This document shows positions 51,757-61,234 of a DNA stretch of 64,000 nucleotides, one piece after another; the stretch's first letter is position 1; every line of letters starts with the position of its first letter. Source of the DNA: Oceanobacillus sojae (GTDB lineage: Bacteria > Bacillota > Bacilli > Bacillales > Amphibacillaceae); assembly GCF_007991515.1 (NCBI RefSeq), contig NZ_BJYM01000008.1:124001-188000 (forward strand), written 5' to 3'. The position numbers were made by a program, and so were the translations under genes. The notes under the pieces were generated by a model, which saw only the letters and a list, made by a program, of their open reading frames with translations, was not told the origin of the DNA and did no database searches.

Positions 51757-52497
51757 ATGGGGAAAATAGTTCGACCTAAACCTTTCTTCTTAAAAGGCGG
51801 CGAAAGAGCTGTTTTGTTATTACATTCATTTACCAGCAGTACAGTCGATATGAAGAAACTGGGCAGATTTCTGAATCAGGAAAATTACACTTGCTTTGCA
51901 CCATTATATAAAGGCCACGGATTATCTGCAGAACAATTAATTCTTACGGGTCCTGATGATTGGTGTGGAAGCGTCGAAGCAGGGTATCATTTTTTAAAGA
52001 ATGAAGGCTATCAGAATATCGCTGTCATTGGAATATCGTTAGGCGGAATTTTAGCTTTAAATACAGGACAAAAATGGAACGTTAACGGTATTGTTACAAT
52101 GTCAGCTCCATATCAAAGAGAGGTAAATGCATTAAAACGCCGTGTCCAAAGGTATGCGCGAACGTATAAACAACTGGAAGGAAAATCAGAACAGCAGATT
52201 TCTTATGAATTAAATAACTTAGAAGAGAATTCATTAAACAGTTTAATAAAATTTGAGAAACATATTGATTTAACCATGGAAGAGCTATCAAAAATTGATA
52301 AACCAATAAGTATTTATTATGGGGAACTGGATGAGCCTTTGTATAAAGAAAGTGCAGATTATATCTATCGAAATGTGTCTTCTAAAAATAAAATTTTGAA
52401 AAGATATTCCAATTCCAGACATATAATGCTGGCAGATAAGGATCAGGAACAAATTCAAGCTGATATTTTATCGTTTTTGAATAATTTACAATGGTGA
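51757..52497 (+). CDS. Carboxylesterase, Est30-like alpha/beta hydrolase
   Basis: A 246-residue monoacylglycerol lipase or carboxylesterase-type enzyme. Features are LLLHSFTSSTVDMKKLGRFL, nucleophile GISLGG near residue 93, Asp in GELDEP near residue 193 and His in SRHIML near residue 225. It matches the small Bacillus/Geobacillus Est30 family. AAGGGG lies upstream. Single gene. Confidence 0.85.
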   Translation: MGKIVRPKPFFLKGGERAVLLLHSFTSSTVDMKKLGRFLNQENYTCFAPLYKGHGLSAEQLILTGPDDWCGSVEAGYHFLKNEGYQNIAVIGISLGGILALNTGQKWNVNGIVTMSAPYQREVNALKRRVQRYARTYKQLEGKSEQQISYELNNLEENSLNSLIKFEKHIDLTMEELSKIDKPISIYYGELDEPLYKESADYIYRNVSSKNKILKRYSNSRHIMLADKDQEQIQADILSFLNNLQW

Positions 52498-52592
52498 TTT
52501 ATGATAGAAAACTATTAGTGGAATTCTCCTTTCTAAATAGAAAGTGGAAATAAATCTATCAAGAACAGATGAGCTAATTTTCCTGGTAAAGA

Positions 52593-53054
52593 TTATATTA
52601 TTTTTCCTTTTTTCTTAACATCTGCATCCAGACCTGCTCCAATCGCTACTCCAATACCTAAGCCAATCGGCAATCCTAATGAAAGATTATCGAATAATAG
52701 TCCAAAAATAAGACCTATGCTTAACCCCAAAGACATATAAATGCTCAAATAATAATCCTTTGAGACTAACTTATGCTCTTTCAGAAGATGAGAACTAATA
52801 GATTCAAGCTTCTGACTGTGCTGCTTAAAATCCGTTTTGGTAAGTTGATCAGTTTTATCTGCCAGTTCTGTTATATGTTTTTCTAAATCGATAAAATCCT
52901 GGTAACATTTTTCACATTCGGACGAAAGTATATTTAGTCTTTTTACCAGCCGGTTACATTTATCCAATTCAAGTTTTCTGGAAGTCTTCTCTCCTAGGCT
53001 GTTTCTTAAATCCTCAATCTTAGTGGTAAGCTTATCATCCCGTGGACTTACCAT
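52593..53054 (-). CDS. Coiled-coil protein with glycine-rich membrane hairpin, unknown
   Basis: A 153-residue protein. Residues 1-95 are helical and charged, likely a coiled coil. Two membrane segments follow, the second glycine-rich (LGLPIGLGIGVAIGAGL), and a basic tail. AAGGAGGTTACC precedes the ATG. No family recognised. The stretch 53055-53364 upstream holds its promoter and that of the dehydratase, but no further gene. Confidence 0.55.
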   Translation of the reverse strand: MVSPRDDKLTTKIEDLRNSLGEKTSRKLELDKCNRLVKRLNILSSECEKCYQDFIDLEKHITELADKTDQLTKTDFKQHSQKLESISSHLLKEHKLVSKDYYLSIYMSLGLSIGLIFGLLFDNLSLGLPIGLGIGVAIGAGLDADVKKKGKII

Positions 53055-53364
53055 AATAGGTAACCTCCTTCTTATTTTGCATAAATTTTAAATAAGAAAT
53101 CCTCAGATATTTTAAGCTGGCCTTTCGATTACAGAAGTACATTATTTTATATAATTATATTCAAAGGAAGTAAATGATGCAAATTTGTTTTAAAATTTTG
53201 ATTATATATGAATTATAATTTTTTAATACAAGAAACAAGTGATAGAATAGATTTCATCTAGAGAAATTATTTTTTGAAAGAGAGATAAAATAAAGCATGT
53301 GGAAAGCTGGGGAAATGATTTAGAGCTTTTGATAAATATAAGTTAAAAAGGAGAGAAATCAATA

Positions 53365-54309
53365 ATGTATGAAAAAATAGTAGAAGCAGCCAAACGGATA
53401 GAAGGTATTGCGCATAAAACGCCGGTTCTAACTTCCGCACTCCTGAATGAATTAACCGAAAATCAAATTTTTCTTAAATGTGAAAATTTCCAGCGGATGG
53501 GTGCATTTAAATTCCGTGGTGCTTATAATACGATCAGCTCCCTTTCTGAAGAAGAGAAGAGTAAGGGTGTCATTGCCTATTCTTCAGGGAATCATGCAAT
53601 GGCCACTGCTTTGACCTGTAAAATACTTGATATACCTGCTACTGTCGTCATGCCAGAGGATGCTCCACAGGTAAAAACGGCAGCTGTCAGAGACTACGGT
53701 GCGACTATCGTAACATATAATCGCCGGACAGAATCACGGGAGGAAATAGCTCAAGGAATGATAGATGAATTTGGCTATACGTTAATCCGGCCATTTGATG
53801 CAGAATCCATTATAGCTGGACAGGGGACAGTTGCTAAAGAGCTCATAGAAGAGGTGGGCGAACTGGATTATCTGCTGGTTCCTTGCGGTGGCGGTGGACT
53901 GTTAAGCGGTTGCGCAATTACCACAAAATATCTGTTACCTGAAAGTAAGGTGATCGGGGTTGAACCTGTGGTATCAGATGATGCCACAAGGTCATTCAGG
54001 GCAGGAGAATTACGATCCATTGCGAATCCAAACTCCATAGCTGACGGATTAAACTCACCTTCATTAGGAAAAATAACCTTTCCTTTCATTAAGGAAAATG
54101 TTGATGATTTTATAACCGTTTCCGAAGAGGAGATAAAAGCTGCGATGTACTTTCTTTGGACCCGGTTAAAAATTGTTGTTGAACCATCTGGAGCTGTCGC
54201 TTTAGCAGCATATAAGAAGCTTCCTGTTAAAGGGAAAAGAGTGGGTGTTGTTTTAAGCGGAGGAAATGTTGATGTCATGAAGGCCGGAGATTTATTCAAA
54301 GATATTTGA
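53365..54309 (+). CDS. Threonine/serine dehydratase
   Basis: A 314-residue PLP enzyme of fold type II. The lysine motif NFQRMGAFKFRGA is near residue 47, SSGNHAMA near residue 75 and the phosphate loop PCGGGGLLSG near residue 175. It lacks the C-terminal ACT-like regulatory domain, as in catabolic threonine dehydratases and serine racemase-like enzymes. It deaminates threonine or serine to the 2-oxo acid. AAGGAGAG upstream. A TatD gene follows 16 nt later. Confidence 0.88.
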   Translation: MYEKIVEAAKRIEGIAHKTPVLTSALLNELTENQIFLKCENFQRMGAFKFRGAYNTISSLSEEEKSKGVIAYSSGNHAMATALTCKILDIPATVVMPEDAPQVKTAAVRDYGATIVTYNRRTESREEIAQGMIDEFGYTLIRPFDAESIIAGQGTVAKELIEEVGELDYLLVPCGGGGLLSGCAITTKYLLPESKVIGVEPVVSDDATRSFRAGELRSIANPNSIADGLNSPSLGKITFPFIKENVDDFITVSEEEIKAAMYFLWTRLKIVVEPSGAVALAAYKKLPVKGKRVGVVLSGGNVDVMKAGDLFKDI

Positions 54310-54325
54310 TTGCGAGGTGTGCTGG

Positions 54326-55111
54326 ATGATTGATGCACATATTCATTTGGATTGGTATCAGACGGATGAGCAGCAGCTGTTAATGGATACGCTTAAAGTA
54401 GATGGAATGATAGCTGTTTCCAGTGATTTTGAGAGCTGTCAAAGGGTGTGGCAATTAGTACAAATATACCCGTTTGTTTATCCAGCTTTTGGATGGCATC
54501 CAGAACAGAATCTGCCATCTGTGCGGGAAATCGACAATATTATACAAACGATTGATCAAAGATTTCAAGATATTGCTGCTATTGGGGAAGTGGGACTTCC
54601 ATATTATAAAAAGCGTAAAGAAGCATCACTGGATGTTACTCCTTATCACGCGATACTGGAACGATTCGTACAAGCTGCCAAAAAATATGATTTGCCAATC
54701 GTATTACATGCTGTGTATGAAGATGCAGCTGTTGTCTGTGATCTCCTTGAAAAATATGAGGTTAAAAAAGCTCATTTCCATTGGTTTAAAGGTGATAAAG
54801 CTACCATTGAACGTATGATAAACAATCAGTATATGATTTCTATAACACCTGATTGCTGGTATGAAGAAGAGACCCAGTCAATCATTAAACAATATCCGTT
54901 AGAGCTTGTCATGGCAGAAACAGACGGACCTTGGCGATTTGAAGGACCTTTTCAAAATCAGATGACACATCCAAATATGATTATGGAAGTTATAAAGAAA
55001 ATAGCTGAAATAAAGCAGCTGTCTTTTGATAAAGTTCGACAACAGATTAGCGCTAATACGACTAATTTCTATCGCTTAAAACGATTTAATAATCTAAATA
55101 TGCAAGGGTAA
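54326..55111 (+). CDS. TatD family metal-dependent hydrolase
   Basis: A 261-residue TIM-barrel hydrolase. The metal motif is DAHIHLDWY at the start, followed by FGWHPEQ, GEVGLPYY near residue 92, VLHAVYEDA near residue 130, HFHWFKG near 155 and the final Asp in AETDGPWRF near 205. ATG 54326 with GAGGTG upstream. TatD proteins are 3'-5' nucleases or D-amino-acid-related hydrolases. The substrate here is open. Confidence 0.85.
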   Translation: MIDAHIHLDWYQTDEQQLLMDTLKVDGMIAVSSDFESCQRVWQLVQIYPFVYPAFGWHPEQNLPSVREIDNIIQTIDQRFQDIAAIGEVGLPYYKKRKEASLDVTPYHAILERFVQAAKKYDLPIVLHAVYEDAAVVCDLLEKYEVKKAHFHWFKGDKATIERMINNQYMISITPDCWYEEETQSIIKQYPLELVMAETDGPWRFEGPFQNQMTHPNMIMEVIKKIAEIKQLSFDKVRQQISANTTNFYRLKRFNNLNMQG

Positions 55112-55115
55112 AATT

Positions 55116-55162
55116 GCATGCTGAAGAAAAGTGCGCTTTTCCTGCACTTTTCTTCAGCATGC
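55116..55162. terminator. Bidirectional terminator between converging genes
   Basis: A perfect 19-bp stem, GCATGCTGAAGAAAAGTGC and its complement, with a 9-nt loop, lies between the TatD and amidase genes. It should end both transcripts. Confidence 0.85.
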
Positions 55163-55170
55163 TTTCATAT

Positions 55171-56457
55171 TTAATTGAAATACGCTTCCAATCCTTCCAC
55201 AATACCATTGGTCGCATTTTCCTGATAACTATCCGTTTGAACAAGCTTCTGTTCGTCTGGATTGCTGATGAAGCCAAGCTCAATTAATATAGCAGGGTGT
55301 TTATTTTCTTTCAACACTTGAAAACCTGCCTGTTTTGCCCCGCGGTCAATGAGATTAACATGATTCATTAGCGATGATTGAACGAAATTGGCAAGACTGC
55401 TAGCTTCGTTGTAAAAGGTTTCGATTCCACGTGCAGACTGATCTTTTGATGAATTATAGTGCAGGCTGATAAACGCGTCTGCATCTGTAGAATTACTAAT
55501 CACAGCTCGTTGTCCTAAGGAAATATACGTATCATCTGTCCGGGTAAACGTTACAGAAGCCCCTTTATTATGCAATTTTTGTTCTAATCTTTTCGCTGAG
55601 ATTAGTGTTAACGTTTTTTCATATATTTCTGATCCAATCGCACCTGGGTCTTTTCCACCGTGTCCCGGGTCAATAACAAAATGGTAACCGGCTAAAGGAG
55701 CTTCACTGCTTTGCTCTGCTTGAACCACTTGTTTTTCTTCCTGAGATTCGGCAGCATCAGTAGCTGTTTCCTCATCTTTTTGGTCAGATTCTGGTTCTGC
55801 CTCTTCTATTTCGCTTTCTTCTGGTTTTTGCTGTGAATCAGTCTTTTCCGTTTCCTCTGATACCTCAACATCTGTTGAGTCGTTCACTTCATCAAGTAAA
55901 TATAATGCAATCCATACTTCTTCATCATTATAATAAGTCTGACCCCAGCCGTAAGATTCTTGAAAGATAGTAATCTGGCTGCCATTACTTAATGCAGTAA
56001 TAATCGTTGCATTTTTATCAGGAGCACTGCGTAAATTTACAGCAGATGCGTTAATGCGGTACAATTTTCCATTTTCTATAGCTTTATTTGTTTCAGTGCT
56101 TGTTTCTGAAGCGGTTGCAGCTTCATTATTTTGTTCGTCTGTATCCTGCTGTTCTACTTCTTGATTTTCTTCCATATTATTTATGTCATTATTTACTTCT
56201 GTAAGCTGATTTAGAGCAACCCAAGCTGGTTCTCCGTTATAAAATGTTTTACCCCAGCCATATGAATCTTCAAAAATAGTGACCTTATAGTCTTTTTCTA
56301 ATTCACCAAGAACAGCTGCGTCTTTAGCAGGCTCATTCATTAACTCTATTTTCTCAGAATCTACCTTATACGTTTTTCCATTGTCTGCATGAACTGTTGG
56401 TAAAAGAACAAATAGGCAGATAAGAAAAGCAATGCCTATCGTTATGTTGTACTTCAT
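55171..56457 (-). CDS. N-acetylmuramoyl-L-alanine amidase with two SH3b domains
   Basis: A 428-residue secreted cell-wall enzyme. A signal peptide (ITIGIAFLICLFVLLP) precedes two SH3b-type repeats (about residues 25-85 and 130-190, each with GWG-T-[FY]YN). An acidic linker rich in Glu, Asp and Gln follows. The Amidase_3 catalytic domain starts near residue 250 with VIDPGHGGKDPGA (zinc His), then SLHYN and the catalytic Glu in LIELGFISN. It cuts the bond between muramic acid and L-alanine. Start at 56457 has GGAGGT upstream. Confidence 0.92.
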   Translation of the reverse strand: MKYNITIGIAFLICLFVLLPTVHADNGKTYKVDSEKIELMNEPAKDAAVLGELEKDYKVTIFEDSYGWGKTFYNGEPAWVALNQLTEVNNDINNMEENQEVEQQDTDEQNNEAATASETSTETNKAIENGKLYRINASAVNLRSAPDKNATIITALSNGSQITIFQESYGWGQTYYNDEEVWIALYLLDEVNDSTDVEVSEETEKTDSQQKPEESEIEEAEPESDQKDEETATDAAESQEEKQVVQAEQSSEAPLAGYHFVIDPGHGGKDPGAIGSEIYEKTLTLISAKRLEQKLHNKGASVTFTRTDDTYISLGQRAVISNSTDADAFISLHYNSSKDQSARGIETFYNEASSLANFVQSSLMNHVNLIDRGAKQAGFQVLKENKHPAILIELGFISNPDEQKLVQTDSYQENATNGIVEGLEAYFN

Positions 56458-56722
56458 ATTGGATATACCTCCAATTAATAGTTTGTTATATTGACAGGCT
56501 TGCCAATAAATTCTATTAATATACATTTCATGCAAATTTGTTAGAATTTTAGTTTTAGAGTTGGGAACTTTAATTGTACTGGCGAGGAGATTTCAAGAAA
56601 ATAGTATATTGTTCATAATGAAGAACAGCAGGGGGTACGAAAAGAGAAGAATATATGAAGGAGGGTTAAATAAATATACTAATGAAGAGAATAGACTCTA
56701 TTAATGATATAAAATTCGCATC
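56458..56722. other. Intergenic stretch with no gene
   Basis: Only very short frames occur. One 14-codon ORF (ATG near 56683, MKRIDSINDIKFAS) lies downstream of AAGGAGGG but too far for normal initiation. I see no repeat or RNA. Confidence 0.35.
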
Positions 56723-56761
56723 TTGACAATGGGATATACAATACCATAACATATATTGTAT
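56723..56761 (+). promoter_or_regulatory. Promoter and palindromic operator of the CynX-type MFS gene
   Basis: A perfect -35 box TTGACA (56723-56728) is followed 18 nt later by TAACAT. The perfect inverted repeat ATACAATA/TATTGTAT (56736-56743, 56754-56761) with 10-nt centre covers the spacer and -10 box, a position suited to a repressor or a MerR-like activator. No regulator gene is adjacent. Confidence 0.6.
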
Positions 56762-56827
56762 TGTTTAAAAATTTTCCGTACCCTTTTCTATGATAAGGGA
56801 TACGGTTAGTGGAAAAGAAGGTATTGG

Positions 56828-58054
56828 ATGGAGGAAAATAGAGGTAAAGTAAAAAACATCGGGGGCAAGGAAGTAGTCTCCAATAAGAGAATGCTATATT
56901 TAATTGCTATTATTGTTATCGGATTTAATTTGAGACCGGCAATTACTTCCGTTGGACCGCTATTAGGAACGATCCGGGATCAGATTGGTCTGGAAAATTG
57001 GAGCGCAGGAACGATTACCAGTTTACCGCTGATAGCATTTGCCATTGTATCACCGCTTGCTCCGAAACTTGGCAGACGGCTGGAAAATGAAAAAGCTGTC
57101 TTGCTGGGTCTGATACTCCTGTTTGCCGGAATCGGGGTCAGGTCGATCCCGTATACGCCAACGTTATTTATTGGCACAGCCATTATTGGAGTTGGCATCG
57201 CAGTGATGAACGTCCTGCTGCCGGCAGTTATTAAGGAAAAATTCCCGAATAAAGTCGGCCGGATGACCAGTGTGTATTCTACATCTATGGCAATATTTGC
57301 AGCTACTGCTTCAGGGCTTTCTGTCCCGCTTGCAAAAGATGCAGGCCTGGGCTGGGAATTAGCCTTACTATCTTGGGCACTGCTGGCTGTAGTAGGAATA
57401 GTTATCTGGGTTTTTGTTGTCAGACAAAATCCTGTGCCTAAAGAGGAACAAGTACAGTTAAGCAGTAAACCCTTTGATGACAGCAGCCTATGGAAATCTC
57501 CATTAGCCTGGCAGGTCACCTTATTTATGGGTCTGCAATCATTTATATTCTATGTAATGGTGTCGTGGCTGCCGGAAATAATGCAAAGCTTTGGATTTTC
57601 TGTTTCAGCTGCCGGATGGATAATCGCTTATGTACAGTTTGTCGGATTGCCATCAACCTTCTTGGCACCGGTGTTGGCAGAAAAATTCTCCAATCAGCAG
57701 GGAATCGTGCTTGCAATTGGCGGTGGAGCAACAATTGGATTTATCGGTCTTTTAATCGGCGGGCCGCTGCCGTTAATTTTCGTCTGGGTAACACTGATTG
57801 GGGTTACTTTTGGTGGTGCCATCAGTCTGTCTCTGGCTATGCTTGGTATGCGTGCACGTAATGGACAGCAGGCAGGTGCTCTGTCTGGAATGGCACAATC
57901 TGTCGGATATATTTTTGCTGCCATCGGACCGTTATTTATCGGTTTGTTATTTGATATTACGCATGCCTGGAGCGCGCCGATTATGGCTATTATTGCAGTT
58001 TGTTTATTGATGACGATAGCAGGGCTGGGTGCTGGAAGGAATAAGTATGTGTGA
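56828..58054 (+). CDS. MFS transporter, CynX/NimT family
   Basis: A 408-residue, 12-helix permease. GFNLRPAITSVGPLLG in helix 1 is the hallmark of the cyanate/nitroimidazole family. GMRARNGQQAGALSGMAQSVGY near residue 340 is also typical. The substrate in Bacillus relatives (YycB) is uncertain and may be drugs or small anions. It stands alone between a palindrome-bearing promoter and a strong terminator. Confidence 0.85.
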   Translation: MEENRGKVKNIGGKEVVSNKRMLYLIAIIVIGFNLRPAITSVGPLLGTIRDQIGLENWSAGTITSLPLIAFAIVSPLAPKLGRRLENEKAVLLGLILLFAGIGVRSIPYTPTLFIGTAIIGVGIAVMNVLLPAVIKEKFPNKVGRMTSVYSTSMAIFAATASGLSVPLAKDAGLGWELALLSWALLAVVGIVIWVFVVRQNPVPKEEQVQLSSKPFDDSSLWKSPLAWQVTLFMGLQSFIFYVMVSWLPEIMQSFGFSVSAAGWIIAYVQFVGLPSTFLAPVLAEKFSNQQGIVLAIGGGATIGFIGLLIGGPLPLIFVWVTLIGVTFGGAISLSLAMLGMRARNGQQAGALSGMAQSVGYIFAAIGPLFIGLLFDITHAWSAPIMAIIAVCLLMTIAGLGAGRNKYV

Positions 58055-58159
58055 TTGACTTGTTACTTCTCGGGATATGCCGAAAGCTATTTTCAAATAT
58101 AGAATGAGTTTGTTATTACTATAATGAATCAAAAATGATGAAAAATACTTAACTTATAT

Positions 58160-58203
58160 AACACCTCCATTTGTTTTATTTCAAAACAAATGGAGGTGTT
58201 TTT
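58160..58203 (+). terminator. Strong terminator of the CynX-type gene
   Basis: A perfect 18-bp stem (AACACCTCCATTTGTTTT and its complement) with a 5-nt loop is followed by T residues. It is near symmetrical and could work both ways. Confidence 0.9.
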
Positions 58204-58371
58204 ACTTTATAGCTTATATATTAAATCCCTGAAAAATGGAATATGAAGACTGGATTTGAAGTATCTAATTAAAAAACATTGAATTTACAGATGAGAAAGA
58301 AAGAGTAGACCTTGAAATTTTAAAACAGATTTTTTTGCTTTTAGTTGTAATTCGTTCAGTGAGATGATGTA

Positions 58372-58424
58372 GTGCAACCGAAATGTTGTATGTCAAACAA
58401 TAACGTGCTACCATTTGGTTGCAC
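58372..58424. promoter_or_regulatory. Candidate ArsR-type operator ahead of the SRPBCC gene
   Basis: GTGCTACC-ATTT-GGTTGCAC (58405-58424) is a palindrome with one mismatch. A further half-site GTGCAACC lies at 58372-58379. The gene that follows is paired with an ArsR regulator, the usual partner of such sites. Confidence 0.55.
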
Positions 58425-58449
58425 ATATAAGTTTATAAGGAGGGACAGT

Positions 58450-58881
58450 ATGAATAACGATCGAATCGAACGGGAAATTTTTATTAAAGCTTCAGTTCAT
58501 ACCGTTTGGGAATTGGTTAGCCGCCCAGCATGGTGGGTAGGTGATAAACCTGGTCCTGACAGCGTAAAGGTCGAAGGTACAAGAATAGTAGCGGAGACAA
58601 GATTTGGTACATTCCCTGTATTAATTAAAGAAATAGATCCACCAAACTACCTTACATGTCAATGGGCAAGTTCTTTTCCAGGTGAGGAACCGCAAGAAGG
58701 AAATTCTACGCTAGTTGCATTTACATTGACTGAAAAGGAAGAGGGAACTTTGCTCCGTGTAGTGGAAAGTGGTTTCTCCAGCCTTGAAGTATCGGAGGAA
58801 GAACAGTCGAAGTTCTTGGATGGAAACGTAAATGGATGGGAGCAACAGATGGAAGTATTACGAAAGCGTGCAGAGAATTAA
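58450..58881 (+). CDS. SRPBCC (AHSA1-like) family protein
   Basis: A 143-residue START-like protein. It begins IEREIFIKASVHTVWELVSRPAWWVGD, the usual AHSA1 layout, and ends with a helical NGWEQQMEVLRKRAE segment. The family binds hydrophobic ligands or relates to Hsp90 activation. In Bacilli it is commonly paired with an ArsR regulator, as here. ATG 58450 has AAGGAGGGA upstream. Confidence 0.85.
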   Translation: MNNDRIEREIFIKASVHTVWELVSRPAWWVGDKPGPDSVKVEGTRIVAETRFGTFPVLIKEIDPPNYLTCQWASSFPGEEPQEGNSTLVAFTLTEKEEGTLLRVVESGFSSLEVSEEEQSKFLDGNVNGWEQQMEVLRKRAEN

Positions 58882-58882
58882 T

Positions 58883-59230
58883 ATGGAGTCAACATCTCAG
58901 GACAATTACGAAAATATTTTGATTGCATTAGCAGACCCTACTCGGCGTTGATTGCTTCATCTCATTGCTGAAAAAGGACAAGCAAGTGCGACTGCATTAT
59001 CAAAGATGGTGATTGTATCTCGTCAGGCGGTAGTGAAACATCTTAGTATTCTTAGTGAAGCTGAGCTTGTTACATCCAATCGTGTCGGGAGAGAGGCACG
59101 ATATACCGTATGTCCCGATCAACTTTCATCAGCGGCAGAGTGGATAGCAGATCTGGCAGCTGATTGGAATAAACGATTACAATGGATTAAGGAGTCAGCG
59201 GAATCCACTGATAAATCTGGTTTAACTTAA
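58883..59230 (+). pseudogene. ArsR family regulator with an in-frame stop codon
   Basis: From ATG 58883, just after the SRPBCC stop, the frame reads to ILIALADPTRR, then TGA at 58949-58951, then LLHLIAEKGQASATALS and a complete ArsR winged helix (SRQAVVKHLSILSEAELV). A CGA to TGA change at an Arg codon would account for it. A TTG directly after the stop could be a restart but has no binding site and would lose helix 1. Confidence 0.75.
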
Positions 59231-59328
59231 TTCAGTATTGTAATTTAAGGATATGGAAGACAATGAATGGTCTCTAGTTGAATGGTTTGCAGAAAATTTG
59301 ATAATAAAGATGCAGATTTTAATAGGTT

Positions 59329-59363
59329 AAGGGATAATGTGTAACAGCAATATCCCTTTTTTT
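59329..59363 (+). terminator. Terminator after the ArsR gene
   Basis: AAGGGATA pairs with TATCCCTT around a 14-nt loop, followed by a run of T residues. Confidence 0.75.
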
Positions 59364-59401
59364 ATTTTTATTATTCATCTCAGGAATATAGCTGATTCAA
59401 C

Positions 59402-59433
59402 AACACATTATTTTAACATCAAAATAATGTGTT
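59402..59433. promoter_or_regulatory. 13-bp inverted repeat upstream of the response regulator gene
   Basis: AACACATTATTTT and AAAATAATGTGTT form a perfect repeat with a 6-nt centre, about 100 nt before the response regulator start. It could be an operator or a weak terminator. Confidence 0.45.
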
Positions 59434-59535
59434 AAACTTTATGAAATACTTGTAAAAAATTTCTGTAATAAAATTAAATAGCAAACAGTCATGCATAGCT
59501 GGTAATCAGAGAAATTGCATAGGAGGATACACGTT

Positions 59536-60225
59536 ATGAACAATAAAATCTTAATCGTAGAAGATGATCTATCCGTAAGCGAAATGATTAAAGATTACTT
59601 AGAAAAAGAGGGCTATGAGGTAACAGCTGCCTTTGAAGGGGAAGAGGGAATGCAAAAATTTCAAAACGATGCATTTGATTTAATCATTCTCGATATTATG
59701 ATGCCTAAATTAAATGGTATCGAAGTAATGAAGCAAATTAGAAGAGACAGCTCTGTGCCAATACTTATTGTTTCTGCTAAGGACACTGATGTAGAGAAGG
59801 TTTTAGGCCTTGAGCTTGGTGCAGATGATTACATAGCAAAGCCATTTGCCATGATAGAACTTTCCGCCAGGGTGAAATCAGCGCTGCGGCGTGCAACCAG
59901 TTATTCGGAAGCGAAAAAAGAAGTGAATGTGATTCATTATAAAGCTTTAACAGTTGATATTAATAATTATTCTGTGCAAAAAAATGGAAAGGAAATTAAA
60001 CTGACATCAAAGGAATTTGATATCTTAAAATTATTTCTCAAGTATCCCAATAACGTTTTTACAAAGGCCCAAATATATACAACAGTCTGGAATAACGATT
60101 ACTTTGGTGATGAGAATGTGATCAATGTTCATATTAGAAGGTTGAGAGAGAAAATAGAGGACAACCCGGCAGAGCCTGATTATATTAGAACTATTTGGGG
60201 GATTGGCTATAAGCTGGGTGAATAA
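59536..60225 (+). CDS. OmpR/PhoB family response regulator
   Basis: A 229-residue regulator. Receiver domain: acidic pair EDD near residue 8, phosphorylated Asp in LIILDIMMPKLNG near residue 52, Thr/Ser position SAKD and Lys in AKPF. The C-terminal Trans_reg_C winged helix ends TIWGIGYKLGE. ATG 59536 follows AGGAGG. It is followed by its sensor kinase and an ABC transporter, the pattern of antimicrobial-peptide resistance modules. The 11-nt repeats before the ABC genes are likely binding sites. Confidence 0.93.
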   Translation: MNNKILIVEDDLSVSEMIKDYLEKEGYEVTAAFEGEEGMQKFQNDAFDLIILDIMMPKLNGIEVMKQIRRDSSVPILIVSAKDTDVEKVLGLELGADDYIAKPFAMIELSARVKSALRRATSYSEAKKEVNVIHYKALTVDINNYSVQKNGKEIKLTSKEFDILKLFLKYPNNVFTKAQIYTTVWNNDYFGDENVINVHIRRLREKIEDNPAEPDYIRTIWGIGYKLGE

Positions 60226-60263
60226 TTGCCCCAGTTGAAAATAATTAAAGGGGACAGATAAGT

Positions 60264-61196
60264 ATGATTTATTCCTTCATTGTGATCATCTTGATTTTAA
60301 CAGGCATAATCATTTTTCAATATAGATTAAAGGCAGCAAGAGATAAACAAATAAAATATATGTATGAAAAATTAGATAGGATTATTACTGAAAGAACAAG
60401 TGAGAACCTTCTCGTTTTTACCGATGATAAGGAGCTTATTCATCTATTGATGGGTATTAATAATTTATTAAACCATAACCAGAAAATATTGGCTGATTAT
60501 ACGAAAAAAGAAGAATCTATCCGGAAAATGATTTCAAATATATCACATGATTTGAAAACCCCGCTGACGGTTATTGTAGGCTATTTAGAAATCATTCAAT
60601 CGAATAAATCCATTCAAAATGAGCTGGAAAAAGAAGTTAATAAGGCGCATGAAAAGTCAGTAGAGTTGCTAACATTAATCAATACTTTTTTTGATCTGGC
60701 AAAATTGGAATCCGGTGATAAGGAGATGCCGCTTGAAAAGACAAATATTAACGAGGCATGCAGGAAGAGTATTTTAGAATTCTATGAAATATTAACTAAT
60801 CAAGGCTTAGATGTTTCCATTGAAATTCCAGATGAAAATATCTATGCAGCAGGAAATCAAGAGGCTCTAGACAGGGTACTCAGGAACCTGATATCTAATG
60901 CCATCACATATGGAAATGACGGTGGTGTTGTCGGCTTAACCTTAAAGCAGGACGACTCATTCGTTTATATCGAGGTCTGGGATAAAGGGAAGGGCATTGA
61001 CGAGATGAATAAAGAAAGCGTTTTTGAAAGGCTCTATACGCTTGAGGACTCGCGAAATAAACTGTATCAGGGAAGTGGACTGGGTCTTACTATCACGAAA
61101 AGATTAGTAGAAAGTATGGAAGGCGATATATCATTATCCAGCAAACCCTATGAGAAAACAGTCTTTACCGTGAAATTAAAGAAATTGGCTTCCTAA
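60264..61196 (+). CDS. Sensor histidine kinase, single membrane segment
   Basis: A 310-residue kinase with one N-terminal membrane segment (FIVIILILTGIIIFQYRL) and almost no extracellular part. The phospho-acceptor motif is SHDLKTPLT near residue 95, N box RNLISNAITYG near residue 212, and G boxes WDKGKGID and GSGLGLTI. The lack of a sensor loop suggests it senses through the membrane or through the neighbouring ABC transporter, as in BceS-like systems (inference). Confidence 0.9.
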   Translation: MIYSFIVIILILTGIIIFQYRLKAARDKQIKYMYEKLDRIITERTSENLLVFTDDKELIHLLMGINNLLNHNQKILADYTKKEESIRKMISNISHDLKTPLTVIVGYLEIIQSNKSIQNELEKEVNKAHEKSVELLTLINTFFDLAKLESGDKEMPLEKTNINEACRKSILEFYEILTNQGLDVSIEIPDENIYAAGNQEALDRVLRNLISNAITYGNDGGVVGLTLKQDDSFVYIEVWDKGKGIDEMNKESVFERLYTLEDSRNKLYQGSGLGLTITKRLVESMEGDISLSSKPYEKTVFTVKLKKLAS

Positions 61197-61234
61197 ACGG
61201 GCTAAAAGCCGCTCCTGCCCTACGCTTTGCAAAC

